Shown here: piece by piece, positions 1-12,000 of the stretch | Layout of the letters: each line of letters opens with the position of its first letter | Numbering within the stretch: the stretch's first letter is position 1 | Origin: Phycisphaeraceae bacterium | Lineage (GTDB): Bacteria > Planctomycetota > Phycisphaerae > Phycisphaerales > Phycisphaeraceae | Direction: 5' to 3' | DNA length: 26,471 bases | Assembly (NCBI GenBank): GCA_020851395.1 | Contig: JADZCW010000211.1 | Span: 1 to 26,471, forward strand | Program-made: the position numbers and the translations under genes | The notes under the pieces: generated by a model | Seen by the model: only the letters and a program-made list of their open reading frames with translations | What the model was told of the DNA's origin: nothing | Database searches by the model: none

Positions 1-3000
1 AGGACAAAGCCCAGCGAGTCGGAGTAGTCGTACTCGGTGGTCAGGGCCGACAGCGACGGCAGGTCCACCACGGTGTCGCCCAGGCGGATCTGGCCGAGGG
101 CGAAGCGACGCTTGTCGAGATTGGGGTCGATCTGGGTGACCAGGCGGATCTGCTTGACGGCGCTGGTGGCGTCGGTGCTGTTCTTGAATCCGATCAGGTA
201 GGGCAGGGTCGTATCGACGGGGACGTAATTGGCGTCGCTGGCGCCGCTGGGGGCGGTGACGAAGATGTCGCCCGAGCGGGTCGCGCCGCCGATGACCAGG
301 TAGCCCGCCAGGCCGGGGTCCTTCGAGGACTGGTCGTCGAGCTTGACGCCCTCGAAGCCGCCCTTGAGGTAGACGCGGATGACGAAGGCCTCGGCGTGGG
401 TGGTGTGGGAGAGGTTGAGGTTGTACTGGTCGAGGTCGGGCAGGGTTTCGCTGCCGTAGGCGTCGGGGTTATTGCCCAGCCAGGTCCGGACCTGGTCAAT
501 CAGGCCCGAGAGGTCGCCGTAGCCGTCGGCGATGACCTGGGCGCCGCCGTCGCCGCCGAGCAGGGCGGCCATGGCCGAGGCGACGCGGCTGGCGACCTTG
601 CCCTGGTCGGCAATCTCGGCCGGGACGTCGGCCGAGCGGAGCAGGCCGGCGCTCGTGAGGTAGCTCAGGTAGAGGTCGGCCCAGGCGCCGGCGTCGGAGG
701 CGGCGAGCTTCAGGGCGGCCGGGGCATTGTCGTCGGCGACGATCAGCGGACGCAGCGACTCGGCCACGTCGCGCTGCCAGTCGAGGTACTCATCGACCGA
801 CATCGGCGTGGCCGAGGCCTGGATGTAGAACTCGAAGCTCAGAGCCTCGAGGTCCTCGTCCGAGAGGTTCTCGAGGAACTTGGGGTCCTCGGCCAGCAGC
901 CGGCGCAGCTCGGGGTAGGCGTCGACGGTGAAGGTCAGCCCCGCGTAGCCCTGGTTGCGCAGGTCGAAGACAAAGCCACTGTTGGTCAGTTGACCGCCGA
1001 GGTTCAGCAGCGGATCAACGTCCGCCCAGTCGATGCCCAGCAGGCTCGGCGAGCCGGTGAGGTTGCCGCTGAAGGTCAGGGCCTCGCCGGGGATCAGGTC
1101 CACGGCCTTGTTGGCCACCCGGGGGACGCCGAACTGGACGTAGACGTAGGGCACGTCGACGTTCGAGAGGTTGTAGAGCGACAGGCCGTAGATGCCGACG
1201 CTGCCCGGCTCGAGGTGGCCCGGGCCGCCCAGGCCCACGGTCACGTCGTACGGCGTGGCCTTCTCGACCAAGAAGCGGTACGGGGCGGTGACGGACTGGC
1301 CGTCGGGGTTGGTCACGCGGACGTCGTAGAGGCCGCGCGGGGCGTCGCGAAGGTCGAAGGTGGCGATGATCGTCGTGGCGTCGACGATCTCATAGGCCAC
1401 GGGCTCGAACTCGCCGATCCGCGGGCGGACGAGCTTGACCACGGCCGCGTGGTCGAAGCGGGCGCCGTGGATGGTGGTGGTGACGTAGCGGTCGTCGCCG
1501 CCGGTGTCGGGGCTGACGCTGGCGATGCTCAGCGGCACCAGGCGCGTCTGGAGCTTCACCGTCCCCGAAGCCCCACGGACGGCGATGTAGTAGTACCCGC
1601 CCTGGGTCGTCGGGACGCGGACCTTGGGCGAGCCGCCTGCGTAACCGGTGTAGCCCGCATCGTAACGGATGGCGTCGGGCAGGGCCTCGTAGCGGACGTA
1701 GAGCTGGCCGACGGCGCTCAGGGCCGAGACTTCGAGCGTCTGCCCGGCCGGGACCATCACGCGGTAGAGCCGGCTGTCCAGGCCCGTGCGCGGGTCGGTG
1801 TAGGTCGTGCCGAGCTCGAGGGTATCGACGGTGATCTCGAGGGTGTCGGCCGAGGTGGTCTTGTTGTTGGCGTCGCTGGCGCCCTCGTGGATGTCGTCGA
1901 ACACATCCGTGCGGACGATCAGGCGGTAGCCGGCGGGCAGGACGATCGGCAGCTTGGCGGTGATCTGGGCGGTGTAGGAGGCGCCGGCGGCCAGCAGACG
2001 GGGCGGGAGGATGTAGCCGGCCGGGATAGTGGTCGTGCCGTCGGTGTTGACGTAGCTGTCGGCCGTGCCGATGAGCTTGTCGGACCAGTCCCAGACGGCG
2101 TCGGCGGAGAGGTAGACGGAATCGGCCCAGAAGCCGGCGAGGTCCTGCGTGCTGGCGTTCTGGACGGTCCAGGAGATCACGACGGTCTGCCCGGCGGCGG
2201 CGACGGCCGGGCCGGTGACGGACTGCACGACCAGGTCGGCCGGCGGGGGCAGGTCGATGAGCATCGGCACGAGGCTGGCCGCGGTGTTGTTCGCCTCGTT
2301 GGCGCCCTCATACACGTAGCCGCGCGGGTGCAGGGCGTCGGGCACGTCGGTGACGACGAAGACGTAATAGGGCCCGGTAATCCCGCGCGGCAGCCGGAAC
2401 TCGGCCGTGACGTCATAACCGTCGCCGACAGCGAGGATCCCCTTGTGGACCAGGCCGCTCTGGCTGACCAGGTGGTCGCTGTAGATGTCCAGGTACTGAT
2501 CACGCGAGAGGTAGACCATGTCGGTCCACTTGTTCTGACGATCCGGAATGCCGCCGGGGCCGACGTTGCCGACGTAATATGTCACCACGAAGCTCTGGCC
2601 GGTCAGAACGTGGGAGGCCGTCTGCACGTCGCTGACGCGCAGGTCCGGCGAATGGACGAGATGGACGTTGACCGTCTGGCTGGTGATGTCGTTGCCCTCG
2701 CCGCGGAACTCCTGGACGTACCCGTCGCCCTGGCCGCGCAGGCGCGTGCCGCCCTGCGTGCTGGGGTAGGGCAGCGGGCGGGTCTCGGGGTCGTGGTCAA
2801 AGGGCGAGTCGATGTAGACCAGGATGTAGAAGGGCCCGTCGATGTCGTCGGGCAGGCGGATGGTGCCGGTAACCTCGTACGTGTCGTCGGCCTGGACGAC
2901 GCCCTCGTGCCGGAAGGTGCCCAGGATCTCGTCGTAGAGGTCCAGCGAGGTGTCCTGGGAGATAAAGACGCGGTCGTACCAAGTCCCGACGCGCGTCGGG

Positions 3001-6000
3001 GCGTTGCCCTGGTTCTTGACCGTCCAGCGGACGGTGACGTAGCCGCCGCTGTCGATGACGGCGGCGCCCTCAGCGATGAGCAGGGACGTGACGGTCAGAT
3101 CGGGCTCCCGGTAAACGACGTGCGTGAGCGCCGAGGCGGTGTTGACAACCTTCGGGCCCAGCTCCCAGACGCGGCCCTGGAAGTGTTCAGGCCAGCTTGG
3201 GAAGGTGCCGGGCGACAGCTCGCCAGGAGTGATCGGCTTGCCGTAGCGGTCGAGCTCGATGTCGCTAAAGACGTGGACGTAGCGCTTGCCCTCGATGCCG
3301 GCGGGGATCGGGACCTGGGCGGTGGCGGTGTAGCTCTGGCCGCTGGCCAGGCCGCCGGCGTGAACCACCCGGGCGACGAGGCTGGCCCGGTCGGCGAGGA
3401 AGGTTGGATCGGGCGAGAAGAAGACGTAGTCCGCCCAGTGCGTCGTGCCGGACCAGGTGTCGCCGCCGACGTTGGTGACCTTCCAGGAGATCGTGGCCGT
3501 CGTGCCCGAGTCGACCGAGGCGGCGATGGTCACGTCACTGACGACCAGGTCGGCCGGGAGGTTGGTGATGACGCTGGCGGCCGCCCGCTGGTTGTTGTCG
3601 GTCAGCGTGGACTCGAAGACCCGCGTGGACTGGGCCTGGGGCGGGCCGACAAGGATGTACATGATGTCGGCCTTGGTCAGCTTCGACAGATCGTCGTAGG
3701 TGACCTCGGTCAGCGGGTGGCCCAGCACCTCGGCCGCGCGGTTGACGATCTCCTGGACCTGCTTGAGGAAGAGTTCCTCGTCGGTCATGGCGATCATCGG
3801 GTCGACGTTGGTCTCGACGATGAAGTAGGCCCCGGAGGCCGACGGCGGCAGCGTGAAGGTCAGCTCCTGCGTGTACGACTGTCCGACGGCCAGCGCGCCG
3901 TAGTGCGGCGTGGCGAAGACCAGCCAGCTCTCGCCGTGGCCGTCGTAGAGGTCATCGTCGGTCGAGATGTAGATCGCGTCGGCCCACTGGTCCTTGTCGG
4001 TGACGGCCGAGCCGTTGTTGGCCACGGTCCAGGTGAGCGTGACGTTCTGCCCCCCCACCGCCGCGGCCGGGGCGATGACGCTGGTGACCTCCAGGTCGGC
4101 CGGCGGGGTGAACATCACGGTGATGGGCGTGGCCTTGAAGTTGCTGCTCTGCAGGTCGTTGGGCGAGTCGGGGTTGAGGTTGACGTCCAGGGCGGCCTCG
4201 TACACGGCGTCGCCGGCGTCGGTCCAGACGGTCAGGAAGTACTTGCCGGCCGTGTGGGCGGGCAGGCGGACGGTGACCTGAGCGTCGTAGTACTGCCCGG
4301 GCTGGAGCGCGCCGCTATGGCCGAAGGAGCCCAGGATGATGTCGCTCCCGATCAGCGGGGCGTAGGGCCGCCCCCTGGTCGTCGAGAGCCAGATGCTGTC
4401 CGTCCATGAGTCGCGACCTGTGACGCCGGGGCCGCGGTTCTCGACGCGGTAGCGGACGGTGATGGTCGTGTCGTCGAAGGCGTCGATCGGGCCGGACACG
4501 GACGTGACGACCAGGTCCGGCGGGGGCACGGGGATGGCGTCGACGGCCAGAGGGATGGCGAAATAGTTGTTGCCCTCGGCCGTGTACTCGTCGACGACAC
4601 CGGTGCTGCCGGGGACGGGACTGCCATTGACGATCGCCACGTCGACCGCCACGATGATGAAGACGTTGCCCGAAACGCCGTTGGGCAGGCGCAGGCTCTG
4701 GAGGCTCGAGCCGTAGCTCTCGCCGGGGGCCAGGGCGCTGCCGTTGGCCAGGGTGCCCAGGGCGATGTCGCCGCCGCCGAGGGCGTGGTCCATCGAGAGG
4801 AAGATGGCATCGGTCCAGCGCGACCCACCGGTGGGCGTTTTGACGGGGCCGAGGTTCGACACGACCCACTCGACGTCGATCACCCCGCCGGCCGTAACGG
4901 TGGCGGGGCCGGTGGCGGAGATCACCTGCAGGTCCGGGCGCGGGCTGACCGACAATGTCAGGCCGGCCTCGGCGAGGGTCGTGTTATTCGTCTCGTCGGC
5001 CTCGGCCGTGGCGTTGCCGACGTCGGTGATCACGACGATGCGGTAGACGCCGGGCGTCTGCGGCAGGCGGACGACCTCGGTGCGTGAGTAGGTCTTGCCC
5101 GACTCAAGGCCGCCGACGCGGGTGAAGTCGCCCAGCGACACGGCCTGGGCGAGGTTGCCGTTGGGGGCCAGGAGGATGCGGTCGACCCAGTTGCCGTCGA
5201 TCGAGTCCGGGCCGTTGTTACGGACGGTCCAAGAGATCTCAGCCGTCTGGGCGTCGAGGGCCGCCGTCGGGCCTGTGACGGTCGTGACCCGCAGATCGCC
5301 CTGCGGCGGCGGGATGAACAGAACCGTCAAGGGGTCCTGGGCGCGGGTGGTGTTGTTGGCGGTGTAGAGGAACTCGTAGGGCCCGCCGGTGGTGACGAAG
5401 ACGTAGTAGGTCCCCCCCGGAAGGTTATTCGGGAGGATGGCCTCGACAGTGCGCGTGTAGGTGCTCCCGGGGGCCAGGGCGCCGGCGTGGGTGAAAGAGT
5501 CCAGCGAGATGGTGCCGGCGCCGCTGGGGTCGGTGGTCAGCCGGACCTGGTCGGACCAATTCGGGGTGTCGGTGACGCCGATGCCCTGGTTCGAGACGGT
5601 CCACTGCACGCTGATGGACAGGCCGTTGCTGCCGAGGTCCTGGCTGACGACGACGTCCACCACCAAGTCAGCGTAGGGCTTGGGCGTGACGTCGATCGTC
5701 GCGTCGGTCCGGCCGACGTTGGGCTGCGCGTCGGCGTGCTCATACACGGCGTCGTCCACATCGGCCTTAACGAAGACATAGAAGCGGCCCTGCGTCGCGG
5801 CCGCTAGGGCGATGATCTGGGTCTGCGTGTAGCTCGCATTGACCGGCACCAGACCGTCGTGAGCGAACCGGCCGATCTCGCGATCGTCGCCGTTGCCGTA
5901 GGTCTCGTCGGTCGAGAGGACGATGCGGTCGAACCAGCTCGACACGTCGCCGGAGCCGGTGCCCAGGTTCTTGACGGTCCAGGTGACGGTCAGGTCGACC

Positions 6001-9000
6001 GGGTCGCCGACGAGCAGGGCCGCGTTGGTGGTGACGGAGCTGGTGTGCAGATCCGCGTAAGGCGCTAGGGTGACGGCCATGGCGGCCGAGGAGGCCTGGT
6101 TGTTCGATTCGCCGTCGGGCTCGATCACCGCACCGCCGGCGTCAGTGACGACTCGTAAGTAATACGTTCCCTCGGCCCCGCGCGGGAGCTTGACGGTGAG
6201 TTGAGCGTCGTAGCTGCCGCCCGAGGCCACCAGGCCGCTGTGTGTCACCTCGCCCAGCAGCACGTCCGTCCCGCCGCCGCCGCCCTGCTGCGTCGTCGAC
6301 AGATAAATGCGGTCAAGCCACGCCCCACTTCCGCCGGGCGTGTCGCCCGTGCCATCGTTGCGAACGGTCCAGCTCACGAGGATGTTCGTGCCGGAGGTGG
6401 TTGTCGGGGGGCCGCGGACTTCCTCGACCCGCAGGTCGGTGTGTTTCAGGACGATCTCACCGTCGGATGGGGCGATGTTGTTGGCCTCGGCGTCGCGCTC
6501 GTAGACCTGACCGGTGGCGTCGGTGACGACGACCAGCCGGTAGCTCGCGTCGGCCAGGCTCGGGAGGGCAAGGTTTTCGCTGCGGACATATGACGCCCCA
6601 GCGGCCAGGGAGCCGCCGCCGAAATATGTCGCCAGCAGTACCGCCCCCTCGAGCGATCCATCGGCCGAGAGATACACCCGGTCAATCCAGGATGAATCAC
6701 CGGTGGCGGCCTGCCCGACGTTCGTGACGGTCCAACTCACCTCCGCCGTCTGCCCCACCACGCCGGCGGGCGCGATCGCTACACCGGTCACGGCCAGGTC
6801 GGGCACGGGCGAGAGGACCAATTGCACGGACTGGTCAGTCCGGCCGGCGTTGTCCGTCTCGTCCGACTCGCTCACATTCTCGTTGGCGTCGGTGACGACG
6901 AAGACCCAGTAGTTGCCCGCCGGCACGTCGCCCTGTTCGGGGATGGTCACCGATCGGACCTGACTGTAGCTCTGGCCCGCGGCCAGCCCCGCCAAGGGGA
7001 CAGGCACGGTGTAGGCGAACGACCCGAGGGTGATGTCGTCGCCCAGGATGTCATCGAACGAGAGGTAAACACGGTCCGTCCAGGTCGCCCCGGAGGTCAC
7101 GCCGTTGCCGATGTTACGGACCCGCCAGGCGATCTCCGCCGACTGGCCGCTGTAAACCACGGCCGGGGCGGTGACGACCTCAGTCACCAGGTTCGCCAAC
7201 CGAACCTCGATCGACGCGACGGCAAGGTTGTTCAACTCGTCGGTCTCGACCTGGGCGTTGCCGGCGTCAGTCTTGACCAGCAGCTTCCAGCCCCCGGAAG
7301 CGATCTTGGGAATCGTGATCTTTCGGACGAGGGTGTAGCTGCCGTCGGCGGTCAGCGGGGTCTGGGTGGTGATCGCCTGACTGAGCAGGACGACGTCGTC
7401 GCCGCTGACCTGGTCGTCGAGCGACAGGTACAGGACGTCGGTCCAGTCGGTCACGGCCTGGACGGCGCCCGAGTTGCGCACGGTCCAGGTGACCGAGACT
7501 TCCTGGCCGACAGCCGCCCAGGTCGGCAGCGAGCCGAGGGTGACCGTCAGGTCCGGGGCGCTGAGCGTGATGCCGGCCGAGGCGGCGTTGTTGGCCTCGT
7601 CGGTCTCGTCCTGGAGGTTTTCGTGGTCTACCCGCAGGAGCAGCTTCCAGGCACCGGGCTGGACCATCGGCAGCGTCACGGTCCGGCCGATGGTGTAGGT
7701 CGCGCCGGCGGCCAGGGGGGTCTGGGCGTCGATGCTCACCTTGGCCAGCAGCACGTCCGACCCGTCGAGCACGTCGTCGAGCGAGAGGTACAGGGCGTCA
7801 ATCCAGTTGGCCGTGGCGGGCTGGTTGCCGCTGTTGCGGACGGTCCAGTTGACCTGGATGGACTGGCCCACGGCGGTCGGGCCGGCCTGCAGCCCCAGGC
7901 TGTCGATCGACAGCTCGGGGAACAACACCGTCAGCGTGGCGGAGAAGACATCGTCCACCGCCTTGCCATTGATCCCGTCGGCGTCCTGGTCCATCGGGTT
8001 GCCAACCAGGTCCGTCACCCCCGGCCCGACACGGAACTGATAACTTCCGGGGGCCGTCTGGCGGGCGAAATGCAGGCGGAAGGTCGTGCCGGTGAGCTGC
8101 TCAACGCTCGTCACGGCGACGGTCGAGCCGCCCGGGGTGATGAGGGATGCCTGGGTCGTCACGAAGTTGGCCACGTCAATGGGGCTGTCAAAGGTGACGT
8201 CGACGTATTCGAGGGCCTGGTGGACTTGGCCGGCGGGCGAGAGGTCGGTGACGCGCGGCCCGATCAGGTCGATGCTGAACGCTCCGAGATACGCGGCGGA
8301 CATGACATTGCCGGCCAGGTCAGCGATGTCCGGGCCGAGGACCAGCGTGTAAGCCCCATGTACCGCCAGAGCAGGCCAGAGGATCTCGAAGCGGCCGACG
8401 TCCAGGCTCACGACCTGGATCAGCGCCGGATCGAGCGTCGAGCCGTCGGGCAGGGTGAGCGTGACGTCCTGGCCGGTGAAGGAATCGACGTCGACGGCCT
8501 CGTTGAACTGGACGATCAGGCTCGAGACGGGCTGGCCGACGGCGCCGCTGGGCTGGTGGCTGACGACCACGGGCGGAGCGGTGTCATGCTCGGTCAGTTC
8601 AACGTGCAGCGTGCCCGCTTGACCGGGCCGGCCGCTCCCTCCACCGGCAACGGAGATGTTCGCTCCGGGAAGGGTCAGGCCGCCCCAGTAATAGACGGCT
8701 ACCCGGCCGCCGCCGCCGGACCCACCCTCGCTGTAACCTGTGCCGCCGTTGGCCGCGATCGTGCCCGAGCCGGCGAGGGTGCCGACATCCAGACGGATCC
8801 CGCCGCCCGAGCCCGCCGGCCGGCCGGAGTAGTACCCGTCACCGCCGTTGGCCAGGATCTGACCGTCGAGGGTGATGTCCCCGGCCGTGATGCGGAGCAG
8901 CCCGCCGCCCGAGCCGCCCTGGCCCCAGTTGGTGCCGCCACCGGCGCCGGGCTCGTTGGGATCTTCGGCCGATCCGTAAAGATTGCCCACAGGGGCCCCC

Positions 9001-12000
9001 CAGCCCAGACCGCCGTAGCTGCCGCCCATGGCCCCCGTCGCCGCCCCATCCGTGCCGTTGCCGCTGGCCCGGCCGATCAGGTAGCCGCGATTGCTGACGT
9101 CAATCCGCGAAGTCGCGTCGATCACCAGACTGCCGCTGACGTTCATCAGCAGGGAGAAGGTTTGGTCCGCCGTGGCATACCGATGCGTCAGAACCGCCCC
9201 ACCGAACAGAGAGACGTTCTGAGCCAGGATGGGCATCTGGTGCTCGGGGGCGACCACGACGCCCGGGCCATGGATGACCAACCGGTCGGCCGCGAAGACC
9301 GAATCATCAGCCACGCCCAGCGGGGTCCAGACGCCGGCCGAGGCGCCGTGGCTGTCGATCCGCAGCTCACCCGCGCCAGCCCGATCCTTGAGGTAGACGG
9401 TGCCGACCGCCCCGGCCCCGGCGTCCCCGCCCGTGCCGCCGAGGGTCATGATCTTGGATGGGTCAAAGCCACTGATGTCGTCGTAGTAGATAGCCACCCG
9501 ACCGCCGCCGCCGGCCCCGCCGTCGCCGTAGCCGCCGCCGCCGTTGGCCGTGATGGCGCCCGAGCCGCTGAGCGTGCCGACATCCAGCCGGATGCCGCCA
9601 CCCGAGCCGGCCACCCGCGCGTAGTAGCTGCCCGACCCGCCGTCGGCCAGGACTTGGCCGTCGATGAACGCCGAGCCCGCCGAGATGCGGACCAGCCCGC
9701 CGCCCGAACCGCCGGCCCCCCAGGTCGTGCCGCCGCCCGAGCCGAGGTTAGCCGGGTCGCGGTAGTCGTCGTAAGCGGCGTTGGTCGCCCCGTTGGTCGA
9801 CGCGCCATAGCCGCCATAGCTCCCACCAGCCTTGCTGGCCGCCGCCGTGGCCGTGTCATTGCCGACGGTGTGGCCCCAGGTATAGCCGCGGTTGCTGACG
9901 TCGATCCGGGAGGCCGCGTCGATCGACAGCTCGCCCGTCACCGTCACCAGAAGCGTAAAGGCCTTCTCGGCCGTCGTGACACGATGGGTGAGCGCCGCGC
10001 CGTTCTCCAGGCTCAGCCGGTTGACATGAACCTCCATCTGGTGCTCGGGCGCAGCCACCACGCCGTTGCCCCGGATGACCAGCCGGTCAGCCTCGAACAG
10101 GCCGTCGCCGGTGACGCCCAGGGGCGTCCAGACGCCGGAGGGTTGGCCCTGGCTGTCGAGCCGCAGCTCGCCCGCCGCTAACCGGTCCTTGAGGTAGACC
10201 GTGCCCACCCCGGCCGCGCCGGCATCACCGTCGTGCCCGCCGACAGCCCAGACCTGTGTGGGCGCAAAATCGATCGTGTCGTAGTAGATGGCCACCCGGC
10301 CGCCGCCGCCAGCGCCGCCGTCGCCGTAACCGTTGCCGCCGTTGGCCTCGATCAGGCCCGAGCCGCTGAGGGATCCGACGTCCAGACGGATGCCGCCGCC
10401 CGAGCCGGCCACCCGGCCGTAGTACCAGCCGCCACCGCCGTTGGCCAGGATCTGGCCGTCGATGAAGGCCGAGGCGGCGGTGATGCGGATCAGGCCGCCG
10501 CCTGACCCGCCGGCCCCCCAGGCCGTGCCACCGCCCGAACCAAGGTTGGCCGGATCGCGGTAGTCGTCGTAGGCGACGTTCGTTGTCCCCTGGTTCGAGG
10601 TGCCATACCCGCCGTACGTTCCACCGGCCTTCGAGACCGCGGCCGTGGCCGTGTCATTGCCGACGGTGTGGCCCCAGGTGTAGCCGCGATTGCTCACGTC
10701 GATCCGGGAGTTGACGTCCACGGTCAACTGCTCCGCCACGGTCACCAACAGGCTGAATGCGTCGGTAGTGGTGGTGATCCGATGGGTCAGGACCGCCCCG
10801 TCGAGAATCGCGAGATTGTTGACAGAAACGGGCATCTGATGCTCAGGGGCAACCACTACGCCGGTGCCGCGGATGACCAGATCGTCAGCCATGAACTCAG
10901 CGTCACCGGCAATCCCCAGGGCTGTCCAGACGCCGGAGGTCACGTCATGGCCGTCGATCCTTAATTCGCCATGTCCCGTCGCGGCGTGGAGGTAGATGGT
11001 GCCTACCGAAGCCGCCCCGGGATCGCTTCCTCGCCCGCCGATAGCCCAGAGCTGAGATGTGGCCATGGCCAGCGTCTGGTAATAGATCGCCACACGGCCG
11101 CCGCCGCCCGAGCCGCCGTCGCCGTAGCCGTTGCCACCGTTGGCCGCGATCGTGCCGGTGCCGGACAAAGTGCCGACGTCCAGACGGATGCCGCCGCCCG
11201 AGCCAGCCGTCCGACCGTAGTACCAGCCGCTGCCGCCGTTGGCCAGGATCTGGCCGTTGACGATCGCCGAACCCGCGGAAATGCGGACCAGACCACCGCC
11301 CGAGCCCCCCTGCCCCCAGAGGGCGCCGCCGCCGGCGCCCAGCTCATCGGGGTCGTGGTAGTCGCCGTAGACGGCGTTGGTCGCCCCGTCCTGAGAACTT
11401 CCATATCCACCGAAGCTGCCGCCGGCCCGTCGGTCCGCGGCGCCGGTGGTGGTGGTGCCGTCGGTGTAACCGATCAGATGACCCCGGTTGCTCACGTCGA
11501 TCCTGGAATCAGCATCGATCGACAGTTCCCCCAGCACCGTCAACAGCAGACTATAAACCTCAGCGGTCGTCGCCACGCGGTGGGTCAGCACGCCCCCGCT
11601 CTCGAGGCTGAGGCTGTTGACCTGGACTTCCATCTGGTGCTCGGGCGCAGCGACCACTCCCGCCCCCCGGACCACCAGACGATCCGCCTCAAAAAAGACG
11701 TTGTCCGCAATGCCCAGGGGCGTCCAGACCCCGACGGCCTGTCCATGGCTGTCGTACCGTAGTTCTCCGACACCCGCGCGGTCCTTGAGGTAGACCGAGC
11801 CGACCGCGGCCGCGCCGGGGTCGCTCCCATAACCGTCGACGGCCCAGACCTGCGAGGCGGCGAAGCTGCTTGTGTCATAGTAGATCGCCACCCGACCCCC
11901 GCCGCCCGAGCCGCCGTCGCCGTAGCCGAAGCCACCGCTGGCCGAGATCTTGCCCGTGCCGCTGAGCGTGCCGACATCCAGGCGTATGCCGCCGCCCGAG

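Noticed and set aside
396..4409. Plus-strand open frame of 1,337 codons
   Set aside because: It is antisense to the CARDB-encoding frame. Its translation is Val/Gly/Asp/Arg-rich with no domain, a known effect of GC-rich codon use, whereas the minus strand gives fifteen clear repeats.
6822..10181. Plus-strand open frame of 1,119 codons
   Set aside because: It is antisense to the giant gene, of low complexity with no recognisable domain, and crosses both CARDB and glycine-rich regions without regard to their boundaries.
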